A DNA stretch of 64,000 bases from Laccaria trichodermophora. Lineage: Eukaryota > Basidiomycota > Agaricomycetes > Agaricales > Hydnangiaceae. The position numbers and the translations under genes are program-made. This document shows positions 12,901 to 23,430 of the stretch, one piece after another. Position 1 is the first letter of the stretch. Every line of letters begins with the position of its first letter. Location of the stretch: positions 372,001 through 436,000 of the forward strand of contig JACTVC010000017.1 in the NCBI GenBank assembly GCA_018417955.1. Reading direction: 5' to 3'. The notes beneath the pieces were generated by a model, which made no database searches, was not told the origin of the DNA, and saw nothing but the letters and a program-made list of their open reading frames with translations.

Positions 12901-14391
12901 AGCTTTGGGAGGCCGGCCCCTCGCCGCCGCGATATGTTTGCCAATGTTGTCGACATACTCCTTGGTGAGAAAGTACTCTGGACTGTAGAACTCGGGACAA
13001 TCTCCTGCATCTTTCCTGTGGCGTTGGCTGAAATTGCCATCAGTGGCAACAATGAAATCAGCCCCTCTGGGAACGTCTAGGTGAGCGTTGCTCCTGCGAC
13101 ATGGTAGTAAGGGTACTTACGTGGCTCCTGAACGCCCAAATGTCCACAAACCAAAGCAAGCTGGACAGCGTTGCTGTAAAACCCTCGCACACTCGACGAG
13201 CGGGACAGGAGGGTCTGGTGGAATGTCATCAGGGGTCAACTGTTCAGGTATTGGTGCCTCAGGGGTGGGCGTGGCAGCAGTCATCAAGGTTGGGATCGTC
13301 TCCTGGGAGCAACAAGTGGCAGCATCACCAGCCACAGTAGCAGCTTCAAGCTCTTGTTCAATCCGAACTTGCAAGTTGTCATACCACTGAATGGCATGAC
13401 CTAGGCCTCGACGGAAGGCGTCTTGGACGGTTTCCCCCTGAAATGGAGAGTTGGTAAAAAATCATGTGGCTGATAAACATTGGAACGCGAACCTGATAGT
13501 TCCGGTGAACGAATCCTCGGCGTCCATAAACTAGGTTCAGGGCATTAGAATACGCGTGTACAGCATCACATGTGCGTTCAAAAAGAGCATTGTAATGTTG
13601 TATGACGATGAATGATACAGCCATACACGGTTGGGTGGGCGATGTTGGAAAGAGACCGTGAACGATGAGCGTTTCTATGAGGTCCTGACATGCACAACTA
13701 TTGACCTCGAGAGTGTCAAAATCTGCCAAAAGGATGTATAAGATTGGGCCGTTGACAAAAAGATGAGGCACATACGATCAAAGAAAAGACAGAGAACTTT
13801 TTTGGTTTTCGCTACGCATACGTCGGGTTTGAGACAGGTGGAACTGACCCTGTCGAGCGGGAATGTCTTTTGCGTGTGGGTAGCAGAGACAAAGGAGAGG
13901 AAGGGGGACATGAGGCAGGGAATGAGAGCCCGCCACTGCTGGTATAAGAGGTTGGCCTCCTCATCTGGGCCGATGTGTCGTACTTTGGCAGGAAGGGGTG
14001 TAGACGGCAGAATGTGATCGGATTTGTTGGGGGTATTAGGACATAAGTCCACGTCCATCCTGAGATCTGGCGTGGAGTACCCGTCCCCTTCCCCTTCCCC
14101 TTCCCCTTCCCCTCCAGTGAAGCCCATCTCTGAGTTGTCCAGATCTCCTGACAGCTCCGTGCTCCCCTCACAGTCATCTCCCCCCTCTTCCCCCTCATCG
14201 ACTTCCTCTGCTCCAGCCTCTGCCAGAAGTCTGGCCAAAACTTCCTGCGCGCGACGAAGTTTGTCTGCTTGTCCAAGATACGTGACCTGCGTTGAGCTTT
14301 TACGACTGTTGCGTCGCTTTTTTGGACTACGGAAGACTCGCCCAAAGCCCTTGGTGGCAGGCTGTTGGGCACGCGATTTGCTGAGTCGCAT
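9944..14391 (-). pseudogene. KDZ transposase fused to Ulp1-like C48 cysteine peptidase, with an in-frame nonsense codon
   Basis: Starts at 14391 (MRLSKSRAQQ). An acidic N-region leads to a CxC-type cysteine cluster (CLKPDVC...SCACQDLIETLIVHGLFP, joined across intron 13775-13723). The RNase H-fold transposase core follows: ATDGNFSQRH with the first Asp, LYDVACVLDRSL with the second Asp, and DGEGVERFWSRLRK with the Glu. A C-terminal peptidase has GHWVL (His), FLFDSLAD (Asp) and DAFSCGLWVL (Cys). These are the KDZ and Ulp1/SUMO-protease signatures. A TGA at 11390-11388 interrupts the conserved VGI-AMLKLD segment where Arg is expected. The junction near 13118-13074 has no standard in-frame intron, and the KDZ-to-Ulp1 junction near 10840-10733 is also uncertain. 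One gene is preferred because such fusions are known. Confidence 0.82.
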
Positions 14392-14645
14392 CGTCGGGGA
14401 AGGTCTGCAGCAAGAAAGATAAGATAGAAAAGAAAAACTGCACGTGTTATCATTGTCACGTATTCTAGATGAGCAGATGAAATATCTAAGTCCCCACCGC
14501 AAGGACCGCCAGAAGAGGCCAGAGTGCGACCAGCTCGTTCGTCGAGCACTTTGAGAGCTACTGGAGAAAATTGATGATCCGAGGCGGCTATATTTATAGC
14601 CATCACTGCCATCAGTGCTCAGGAACACCCCCCTCTCAGGCCACA

Positions 14646-15175
14646 CCTTAAACAAGGGACGATCGGGCAGCTAAGCGAAGCCTTTGACAAATTGCATGAC
14701 AAACTAATCATTTTTGCATCTCTTATGTAATTAGAACAGACTTATGGGAAGATTTTTATTTTGACAGTGTGTTTGCCTATTGTGCAAAGGTGGTGTCCAA
14801 ATATAAAGAAAGTGTTGTTACTATTTTTAAAATGTGTCTTGAGGTACATCCACAGGACAAAAGGCTGGTAAGAATTAAAATTTGTAAATGTAACGAATTT
14901 CAGGAACAATTCAATTTGTCTCTTTGGCAATAGGCAAAATTTTTATTTTTAGCAAAGCTTCGCCTAGGTAACATACTTGTGGGTAAATTTAAACAATAAG
15001 CACATTAATTGTTTTTATTCTGTCAGCCCCCTTGAACAATTGGCAGACACACTGTCACAATAAAAATTTTCTCATAGGTTTGTTGTGATTACATAACTGA
15101 TGCAAAAATGATTACTTTGTCACGGAGTTCGTCAAGGGCTTCGCTCAACTGTCCGATCGTCCCCTGTTTAAGGTG
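14646..15175. repeat. 530-bp imperfect palindrome (MITE-like hairpin) at the right end of the KDZ element
   Basis: The sequence from ACCTTAAAC at 14646 to about 14800 is repeated as a reverse complement from 15175 back to about 15020, including ACGATCGG, AATCATTTTTGCATC and GACAGTGTGT blocks. The arms are about 150 bp with moderate divergence. The AT-rich centre holds a short AAGCTTCGCC motif. No coding frame. It is either a nested MITE or a terminal palindrome belonging to the transposon. Confidence 0.72.
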
Positions 15176-15351
15176 CCAATTACCTCCAGACAAAGAATCG
15201 GCCTCTAAGGGCCTAGAAGCACGTAGAGGTGTCAGGCCTGAGGTGGCAATCTGCAATTTAAGCTAAAGTGGCCCGGTAATGGTCACATGACAGTATACTG
15301 AGACTGGACATCAACATGACCAATGAACATTGAACGCTTCGCCATGAGCAC

Positions 15352-16023
15352 CTGTTCAATCCAGGACCAGCATCTCATACAGGCTCACTGTCATTTTCTG
15401 TAAAATTTAACTATTCTTTTATTTCACGGCATCTAGGAATCACACTAACTACCCAACTGTTTCTATATACTTTAGACTTGGCGGTGCAAGGCGCACCTAC
15501 ACCCCTCCCATTGACTTGTGTCAGTTTGCGCATACGACCGGAAGTCGGGGAAGGTTCCTGTTCAATTCAGGACCAAGTAATGATAACTTTCTTCCGTTTT
15601 TATTCATCTTCGTCGGGTTATGACTCTCACCCTCAGTATCCCAACTTGTAGGTAGAATTATCATTTTAGATTGTGGCGAATGTTCAAAAATCGCTTAGAG
15701 ACCCTAGTGGCAGACTGCTCCCCTCCCCTTTGACGTGTGTAAGTCACATAAAGCAAACGAATGTCAGGAAAGGTCCATTCAATCCGGGACCAGTGAGTAC
15801 TAGTAAGCCGCAAGTATTTTTATCTGAGTATGACTTCCACCCTCACACTCTTGCTCACACTAATGCGAATTGCAGGTAAGTTATTCCTTCAAATAAATGT
15901 TCTGCCCTTTACATCTAAGACCTGGTGGTGCAAGACGCACCGACACCCCTCCCCTTCGACGTGCGTTAGTCCACGTATAATGAGATGAACGTCTGGGAGG
16001 GCTCCTGTTCGATCCAGGACCAG
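15352..16023 (+). repeat. Array of tRNA-like SINE units
   Basis: The box GTTCAATCCAGGACCAG, or a close variant, occurs at 15354-15370, 15560-15575, 15776-15793 and 16007-16023, a spacing of about 207-230 bp. It contains GTTCRANNC, the RNA polymerase III B-box pattern. Two units also have an upstream GGCGGTGCAAGGCGCACC-type segment (15480-15497 and 15923-15940), which resembles a tRNA D-arm/A-box of Leu or Ser type. Between units lie AT-rich tails. The same unit recurs on the minus strand at 32.9-33.1 and 36.1-36.9 kb, which supports a dispersed SINE family. It does not fold as a normal tRNA gene. Confidence 0.55.
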
Positions 16024-16218
16024 GCCGATAAGGTATATGTGAATAATTTTGAATATTTGCGATATCAGCGAGGTAATTAAAGAACATCGTCGATGACGTG
16101 ACGTGTCCCTTGACGAACAGAAATTTCCATTAACACTCCTTGCGAAAGAGCTTGAGTGACGATCAATTCAAAGGGGAGATAAATGATACGTCACAGAATG
16201 GATGCGTACGTCGATTTC

Positions 16219-18250
16219 TTAGAGGTACTCCTCGAACTCCGCTTCGTCCATATCTGCCAGGGGCCAGCATGCCATGACCAAAGCGCGCTTCTCATCCGTC
16301 ATCCCTTCGTCCTCCGAATACACCTCCAACATCTTCTCCTTCATCTCCTGACCTGATGCCACAGCTCTCTCATACTCAGACACAGGCACCCAGTTCTCGG
16401 GCCCGTACCCGACATACTTCCTCAACACCCTCTCATTCTCATCTGCCATCTCTAATTCCTCACCCAGCTTGCCTGCCGCATCTATTTCGTCCGGCGTGAT
16501 CACGACTGGACATGGCGTACTACCATCCTTGGCAAAACGATCCCAGCCAACGACCATCTCTATCAGCGCCAACTGCAGCTTGATCGTCTCACCCTCCCAC
16601 GGAGCGGTTGCATAATTAAAGATGCGGCGACAGAAATTACCGAGCGGATATGCCAGACCCTTGTGGTGGACCCTGTTGTACACCAATGTGCTGAGGACAT
16701 AGTCATAGTGAACGAGACGACGACGGAGAAGCTGCTTCTCCCATATCTGTTCGTCTTGCGATAGCTTGTCAAAGTCGTCCGGTAGCTTAGGCTTGATCAT
16801 CCTTTGAGAGACCTCGTCTTCGTTCTGTATGCTATGGGGCATACCAGCGTGCAGGAAGAGGGGTAAGACAACAGCGTGCTGCCAGTCCAACACGCTACGA
16901 ATCCGTAAACCGTTGGAATCCGTCGTGACCTTGATATTCTCGAGGTTGAGGTCGGGGTGACGAATGCAGAAAGCAGTGAGGGTGTCATCGGCTGGAACGA
17001 GCGATGGTGAGAGAAGGAGATAGCGTCTAAGGTTATTAGCGTGTTCGGACGGATCCTGCTTCTCGTTGTTGTAGCAATCCCTTCGAAACCCTCTGTAAGG
17101 TGCCCTCAGTGAGCCAAACTGGTCAAGGTAGGCGAGCTCTTTGTTAGCTCCCGTTACCAGCACCGATAGGGCGTCTTTGTCTATGGACAACAATGGGTTG
17201 AGGGTAGGCAGAAGAGAAGGGAGAAGTGCGACGTACAGGGTCCTCGGAATGAGTCCATTTGCTCCCTTTTTCCATACCAAAGTGGTATCGATACGTCAGG
17301 GCCTAAGCAGAAACGCCTCTTCTGTGGGATAGGCTTGGCTTGCTCGTCGAGTGGGATTCCCTTGTTTTCCTCCTTGAGCGAGATGCTCTCGACCTGGTGG
17401 TGGAGTGGAATGTCCTGGTTCTCCGCCTCGAGCGGAATGCCCTCACTCCCAGACAATTGCTTCAAGTCTGTGGCGTAATAGATGCTCCCACCAGCAGGAA
17501 AAGAGATCGACATCATGATAGACTCGAGCTTTGCGAGCTGGTCCATGAACGAGTCGATTTCCTTTTTCTCAAGGTTGAACCATATTTCACTCAAGTCTGT
17601 GCCTTCAACGTATTCTAGAAGCATGTACTCCGTCCCAGCCTCGTTCTCTGGCGTATAGGAATATGCGTAGACTTCAGGAACGGGGAGCCCTTTAGAATGA
17701 AGGAAGTCCATAGTAGCTACCTCACTAGCATACGCGTACGCCTTGGGAATGAGGATGGGATAGGGAATTCGTGCGACCAGTTTGAAGCCGTCCTGTAAAG
17801 TGACGAGAAAGGAACGGTTAAGACCGCCCTCTGCGAGTTTGCGAAAGCCGACGACTTCGTTAGTCTTGCAGTTCCGTGCCTTGGCGATGATTTCGAATAG
17901 GCCGGGGATATTGAAGATGCGGCTACGCTCTCGCAGGCGAAGATCCTCATTCGCGCTGAGTACGTCGCAATAGGAGTTAGAAAAACACGAGACAAGATGT
18001 AGGAGACTCACAGGAAACGGCCTGATGTGTAGTGGAAGAGCTCGCTCTCCAAATCTTTCATGAGAGACTCGGGGTCCAGCGTCTTGGACGGTCGAAGAGA
18101 GGGTAGTGGACTGGTCTTGGTGGTGATTGGGTTCCTCGTGAAAGGTGGCTTCAGCGAAGAGAGTGGGCTGCGACGGGGACATAGTGACGAGGAGACCCCA
18201 GATGCAACGAGTCGCAAGGAGAAGGGTTTAGAACACCCAAGACGGAACAT
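16219..18250 (-). CDS. AIM9-like mitochondrial phosphotransferase (APH/choline-kinase fold)
   Basis: Three exons, 18250-18012, 17955-17237 and 17180-16219, encode 639 residues; both introns are 56 nt and in phase. The N-terminus MFRLGCSKPFSLRL is basic and hydroxyl-rich, as in a mitochondrial presequence. Family markers follow: HYTSGRFL, the glycine-rich EGGLNRSFLVTL loop, KLVARIPYP with the nucleotide-binding Lys region, CIRHPDLNLENI (catalytic-loop-like HPDLxxxNI) and DWQHAVVLPLF (metal-binding Asp). This is the order in fungal AIM9/APH-family proteins. The start was chosen at 18250 because it begins the presequence just after a TATA-like stretch. Substrate is unknown for the family. The gene looks intact. 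Confidence 0.85.
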
Positions 18251-18579
18251 GCTGATATATAGTGGGGGGAGAGCATAGATAAGTTCTTGAACACTTCGCC
18301 GATGGTGGTAGGAGGAGACGACGGTGACAAACGTTGAGCAACACGAATTTGATCGACGATCAACATTGTCCTCGACGACCACATCATCTTGACATCATCT
18401 CCAGCATACGCCAACTTTGTTAGCCCACCACTTACCGTATACTCGCCTCGAATGCAAACTCGGATTTCCCTCTGCATGCTACCTGCCCCGCCCTTACGGA
18501 AACTGGTATGTATCTATCCCGATTTATTCAGCTACTTTTTGTTCACGACCATCGTCTCTCTCCTTAATTAGACTATGTT
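18251..18579. promoter_or_regulatory. Upstream region of the AIM9-like gene
   Basis: Promoter space for the minus-strand gene. An ATATATAG at 18252-18259 lies directly upstream of the start codon and may instead be leader sequence. No other feature seen. Confidence 0.3.
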
Positions 18580-18960
18580 GGTTTCCCCGTGCTTAGCGAA
18601 CGTGTTCACCGCCTTAATCCTGGCCCACAGATGGTTTGTACACCCAGAGTTGAGCACCATATTCTCCGTCGTCACACATGAGCAATCGACGACAAACGGA
18701 AAAATCTAGTTGATACTTACCTGGTTGCTTGCGTTCACGGTACGAGCCCCATAATGATCGACTTTCTTCGATGCGCCGCTCATGTTGCACTTTTTCTAGC
18801 ATGTTATTACCCTGTTGGACTCAACTGTTGCGTTTCGTGGACATTATCGGACCGAATACTCATTAACAACGCGCTCATAGTCACATTAAACGATGGGGAA
18901 TTGATGTTCGAGAGTCGGGGAGTGTGGATGGGAGGCCGTTCGTGCTGGTAACCAGGTACG
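18580..18960 (+). pseudogene. Fragment of a membrane-protein gene, inverted partner of 20618-20881
   Basis: The stretch 18735-18850 (CGTTCACGGTACGAGCCCC, then ATCGACTTTCTTCG and TGTTGGACTCAACTG) is repeated inverted, with about 80 percent identity by eye, at 20690-20790. In the better-preserved inverted copy it forms the exon-intron border of a protein starting MSNLNGSLNGLEAAFDKQK. Here only exon remnants around a GT...CTAG intron remain, with no complete frame. A 132-residue open frame on the opposite strand at 18807-19205 has no recognisable family and is not called. Confidence 0.4.
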
Positions 18961-19302
18961 AGCATCCGTCTTTCGAACGGGCCACCATTCCTCTGGAATA
19001 AGATTCTCGCATGCTGAAAGAAACCAGTTAGCTCACTCACGTGTTGCAACTCCTGCGGAAGTCTCGTGTAAATGCTGCCTTTCGAATCCCTCCTTGGCGC
19101 CCCGCGGGGTTGTGGGTGCGATGTTGTGGGTGTGATGTTGTGGGCGCTGGGAAAAGTTGATGCCTCAAAATTCAATGGTCGTTCCGTAAATCCAGGACTC
19201 GTCATATCCTCTGAGGCGATACGATACTAGAAAACTCACTCATCTTGAACACTAATCGAGGTTGACCTCCACAACTATCCGCAACTGTTTTCCATCAGCG
19301 CT

Positions 19303-19891
19303 ATGTCTATTGCCAACTCACGCGTGCGACCTTCATCGCCGCCAACCATGCTCAAATCGCACTCTCCCAGAAGACCATGTACAAACTAGCCGAGGGAGAA
19401 GAAGGAGTCAAAGAGGTGCCTATACCAGAGAGCTCCAAAAAGTCCGGTATCCCACAAGGATATAGTGTTGGTGTGTTCCCCTACCTTTGTCAGAATCAAG
19501 GTGGTACAATCATTCGGACTATCTGATTGTATGTCTCGATAGACTACGTTTTCGATCCAACAACGTTGGTGGCCTCCCTTGCCGAATCTGGCATTCCCAC
19601 GGAGGAGTACGTGTTCTCAACTCATTCTTTCGCATGATAATAACCACTATGTCTAGGCAGTTACCTGATGGCTTGCTTGAGGAACTCAAGAATGCAATCA
19701 ATACACCTACCAATCTGAATATCATACCGACATCCCTACATGAACAGGCGGGTGGAATTCTGCCCCAACGCTCTCAAACACTAATTTGTTTCTCCAGAGA
19801 AGAGCTATCGAGGATGCTGCGCGCGCCAAACTTAAAGGCGATGCCGAAGAGAAATAGCTGGTACAAAGCGAGATGGAATTCTTTGAAGTAG
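19303..19891 (+). pseudogene. PIPESF-family copy A, frameshifted near its start
   Basis: The reading frame matches copies at 39599 and 23430. Exon 1 would cover 19303 to about 19468, then an exon encoding YVFDPTTLVASLAESG near 19545-19608, then QLPDGLLEELKNAIN near 19659. Compared with its sisters, one base is missing within the first ten codons (19303-19331), which throws the start out of frame. A downstream Met at 19378 could start a shorter product. The C-terminus reads through the former third intron, as in copies B and H. Confidence 0.65.
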
Positions 19892-19939
19892 GGAGGGTTT
19901 TCTATGCATGAACATCTCTAGTTGAGGATCTGTTTTATC

Positions 19940-20287
19940 TGTGGTTGCCTTCAATTTCGTCCATTTTACAAGCATTGCTCCCGTGTTTTCCTCTGGCGTC
20001 CCCATAGCCATGGGGCGGTTCCGCAAAATGCCATCACGAAGAAGGTTTTTCAAGGCTAGAGCTCGCATTCGCGTCATGTTGACGGTGTTGCTGAGGAGCT
20101 CGAGCGGGATCTTAACCTCGGCAAGAATGTGAGTTTTTTTCTTTTGTGTGTGTGTAGTTAGGCCGTTATGGGTGTTCAGCCTCATGAGGATAAATTCGGA
20201 GCAGGAGGACAGTCAAAGTTGAGCCAGCGGCCGATGAGTGGTGGCGGTGGTACGTTCACGAAGCCTGTGGGGGGGGCTCCGATTTAA
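19940..20287 (+). pseudogene. 3-prime fragment of the His-rich QPVI protein gene
   Basis: Similar to the last two exons of the gene at 23951-25865 in the opposite orientation. Matching blocks include GTTGCTGAGGAGCTCGAGCG, the exon-intron border GTGAGTTTT, and a tail reading SKLSQRPMSGGG at 20210-20250 followed by a stop. The upstream part is frameshifted and the N-terminal two thirds are absent. It lies directly after PIPESF copy A. Confidence 0.65.
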
Positions 20288-20290
20288 TTT

Positions 20291-20617
20291 CGTTCGTAGA
20301 TACCACCGGGCGGACGACCAACAAGCATACGTGCTGAATGCATCTAGAGAGTAGCAGTTGTGAATATTTCTGACAACATAAGAATCCAAGTTGCTCATGG
20401 AGTTGAAGGCGCGGCTGCCTGTAGATAAAATCGTTTTTTTAAGGTACTCAGTAATATTGCTGACAAAAGTCAACGATAGTCTATGGACAATAATGTTTGA
20501 GCTCTTGTCAAAGATTTTCAGGAATCAGGTCAGTGGAATCAGGACACGGACGCTCATACCTGTCAAGCAGCTCGACCCCTCTGCACTCCCCGATTCTCGC
20601 AACTAAATTCCCAGCAT
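20291..20617. other. Intergenic, no gene seen
   Basis: Short stretch between two pseudogene fragments; no motif or repeat recognised. Confidence 0.4.
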
Positions 20618-20881
20618 TTATCGTGAATCTAAGCGTGTTGTCACAGAGGTTATTCGGGTCCGATCAATGTCCCCCGAAACGCACCAGTTGAGTCCAACGG
20701 CATAACAACATGCTGGGAGAACTGTCAGATGAATGGCGCTCCGAAGAAAGTCGATCACTAGCATTATGGGGCACGTACCGTAAATGCAAACAACAAGAGT
20801 CGTGTAAGTATTCCCAACCAAAGTCTTCTGTTTGTCGAATGCGGCTTCCAATCCATTCAGACTGCCATTGAGATTCGACAT
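20618..20881 (-). pseudogene. N-terminal fragment of a putative multi-pass membrane protein
   Basis: Opens MSNLNGSLNGLEAAFDKQK, then a hydrophobic stretch (TTLVVCIYG) and a GT donor. This layout resembles the start of Agaricomycete multi-pass membrane proteins. The next exon can be followed for only about 20 residues (ACCYAVGLNWCVSGD) before it degrades. The stretch 20690-20790 is the inverted partner of 18735-18850. Confidence 0.4.
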
Positions 20882-21167
20882 AATATTCTGGCGAGGTCAA
20901 CGTTCATGCGACTTCCATGTAACATCAGTACACATTAGCACCTGAAGTACAACTAGAACAAAGAAGAAAGCGAGAAGAAATATACCGTCTGTTGACAGGC
21001 ATCAGTTACGGCAAACTCCGAACTTTGATTTTCGTCACCATCCTGTCTCCATCAATTCTGCACAATACGAAACCCCATGTCACTGTTTCAAAGTTTTTTG
21101 CAAAGTTCAAACACTACAAAACCACCTATTCGTCGGAACCGATAGACCCTTTCTTTTGCGCACCACC

Positions 21168-22607
21168 ATGCCCTCCTCTCAACTTTTGCTGATGGTTGAC
21201 GATCCCCAACTGAACGCGACGTACGGAGGAGGGCAATGGGGGACGTCCACTTATTTTCAGTGGTATGGTGGTTCAATCGGTTGGCCTATATTTGCCGATA
21301 GCACTAGCGCGACCTTAACGGGGTCTGTTTTCTTGTCGTTTGAGGGTGTGTTGAGTTGGACTAGTGTCTTGTAATTTTTCGAGAATTGACTTCTCAAGAC
21401 AGGGATATCGATCGCTTTTGGAGGGAATACGCCCAAAGTCTTTGGGGACTCGCAAACGTTGACTGTCTCCATCAATGGCGCACCCCCATACAACACCTCG
21501 TACAATGATCCCACACCTCAATCTTACGTGCAGTGGTATCAGTCCCCGATTTTGCCGGAGGGGACACACAATATCACACTGACTCATATGGCTGGGACCG
21601 CCCTGGACTACGCGGTCATCAGCGCTGGGCAGAATACACTTCTAACCGGGAAAACAGTTATAGTCGACAACGAAGATCCGTCTATCAGGTTCACAGGATC
21701 CTGGACACGCAATACAGACCGATTTCACTCTGGGACGGACGGCTATCCCTTCCATAACAGCACGCATCAGAGCACTACGCCAGGAACTAGTTTTATTTTC
21801 CGATTCTCGGGTGATTTTCCATTTAATCGCTATTTTCTTTGACTCGATACTGATGATAGGACAGGGACGTCTTTGAATGTCTACGGAATTCTGCATTGGG
21901 CGGACCTCGGCACCCTCTCTGCATCATACACCCTCGATGGTGCGACAACAGCACTAACCTATTCCGTCACGACATCGTCTTCCAATTACCAGGACAACAC
22001 TTATGACCAACACAATTTCTTGTTATACAGTAACGGCAGTCTCACTGCGGGCGACCACACCCTCGTTGTTAACGTCGCTGAATGCGTCAATCAAACGTTC
22101 ATTTTTGATTATCTAACCTATCAACCCTCCTTTTTCACATTAGCTACTATGCCGAATCTCACTTTACCCGCCTCTACCAATGGAACATCGCCTACCACCA
22201 CCTCATCAACCCCCGTGGGAGTTATAGTAGGCGGCATTCTGGGGGGATTGGCATTGGCATTTCTCTTGATTGGAGCCTTCCTCTGGTTTCGGAAAGGGAA
22301 GGCTCAAGACGACCAAGGGGAACCAAATCAAATCACAGCATTCGCCGTGCCAAGTAGCGAACAAGAAAATTTGGGTAAGTTCAGTCAATATCCATGAAAT
22401 CGCACTCACCAATTTGACGATTCTTTTCGCCCTTGCTGCCAAACCAACGCTGGTACAGCCATGCTGCTGCAATCAGGTCCTCCACGGGTGGTGCATAAGA
22501 GTTCTCGGAGTCATGGTGAGGAAACTGCCAATATCAGTACGAGCAGGGGAATGGAGATGAGGGATGCGCGCCCGTCCGTTGCCCCACCAGCTTATGAGGA
22601 GTTGTAG
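21168..22607 (+). CDS. Single-pass membrane protein with extracellular beta-sandwich-like repeats
   Basis: Four exons, 21168-21345, 21403-21810, 21865-22374 and 22459-22607, give 414 residues in frame. The ectodomain shows two similar segments (MVDDPQLNATYGGGQW...SFEG and IVDNEDPSIRFTGSW...FRFSG), each ending in a glycine at a phase-1 intron, followed by VSINGAPPY and SYTLDGATTAL parts. A Thr/Ser stalk leads to a transmembrane helix (VGVIVGGILGGLALAFLLIG), then a basic stop-transfer site and a tail ending APPAYEEL. This is a large Agaricomycete family of unknown ligand; it recurs at 52571 and 55192. No clear signal peptide is seen. Confidence 0.8.
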
Positions 22608-22976
22608 TCTATACATCAGTAGAGCATTTTCTGTATCATTCGTTTGCGCTAGATTCCTCTTGTTTTGAACTCTACGGCTGTATTGTAATTGTGTAGCTGA
22701 CGAAACCAGTCGCCTGGGAGTAATTGCGATGTGAAGTCTGAGGTAAGAGGGAGTATCTTTTTTGGGTACGTAGGAAGGCGGTAATTACTCCTCTGGCCAC
22801 TAGGGCTTTTGTACGCTCGACGTTACCTATATATGGTAGCATTCCTTACACACCTTGTGCACTCTGCTATTTTTCATCATACTGTAGATCCACCAGAATC
22901 AACCGGATTTCAGTAAAGTCCCTCCTAATAACTTCTTGTATTGGAAAATACAAAATAGTAAAGAGCAAAGATTTTT
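22608..22976. other. Convergent intergenic region
   Basis: 3-prime flanks of the membrane-protein gene and PIPESF copy B. No gene seen. Confidence 0.4.
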
Positions 22977-23430
22977 CTATTCGTACCAGCTATTTCCCTT
23001 CGGCGTTGTCTTCAAGTACAGCATCCTCGATAGCTCTTTTCTGGAGTAAGAAACTAGTGTTCGAGAGCGATGGGGCAGAATTCTACCCGCCTGTTCATGT
23101 AGGGATGTCGGTACGATATTCAGATTGGTAGTTGTATTGATAGCATTTTTAAGTTCCTCGAGCAAGCCATCAGGTAATTGCCTAGACTAGCGATCATTAC
23201 CATGCGAAAGAATGAGCCGAGAATTCATACTCCTCTGTGGTAATGCCAGACTCGGCAAGGGAAACACTATATCCTTGTGGGATACCGGACTTCTTGAAAC
23301 TCTCTGGTATAGGCACCTCTTTAACTCCTTCTTCGCCCTCGGCTAGTTCGTACATGGTCTTCTGGGAGAGTGCGATTTTAGCATGGTTGGCGGCGATGAA
23401 GGTCGCATGTGTGAGTGGGGTAATAGACAT
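22977..23430 (-). CDS. PIPESF-family copy B, with internal in-frame deletion
   Basis: Two exons, 23430-23231 and 23181-22977, give 134 residues. Exon 1 matches copy H closely (MSITPLTHATFIAANH, then EVPIPESFKKSGIPQGYSV). It then jumps straight into SLAESGITTEE: the first intron and the residues equivalent to DFVLDPATVVA are missing, yet the frame is kept. Exon 2 reads QLPDGLLEELKNAIN to the C-terminus. Family function is unknown; no signal peptide or membrane segment. Expression would show whether this shortened form is real. Confidence 0.6.

Larger units (their letters stand above)
1495..15303. mobile_element. Decayed KDZ-type giant DNA transposon with accessory genes
   Basis: Inverted sequence blocks near both ends (1495-1511 with 15287-15303; 2008-2090 with 15180-15258) enclose a KDZ transposase-Ulp1 gene and three other genes of types found near KDZ transposases in mushroom genomes. 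KDZ (Kyakuja-Dileera-Zisupton) elements are a known class of fungal DNA transposons, often with Ulp1 peptidase domains. The extent is inferred from the inverted blocks. No clear target-site duplication was found; only a TA dinucleotide flanks the outer block on both sides. The transposase carries a nonsense codon and a large accessory gene a probable frameshift, so this copy looks immobile. Confidence 0.6.

Noticed and set aside
13812..14612. Second long frame overlapping the N-terminus of the KDZ transposase
   Set aside because: Composition reflects the acidic repeat of the true frame. Only the other frame continues into the cysteine cluster and DDE core.
15673..16087. Protein-coding frames across the SINE array
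   Set aside because: Short frames coincide with repeat units, on both strands, without splice support.
18807..19205. 132-residue minus-strand frame
   Set aside because: Overlaps a duplicated pseudogene fragment, has no recognised motif and no paralog with a conserved frame.
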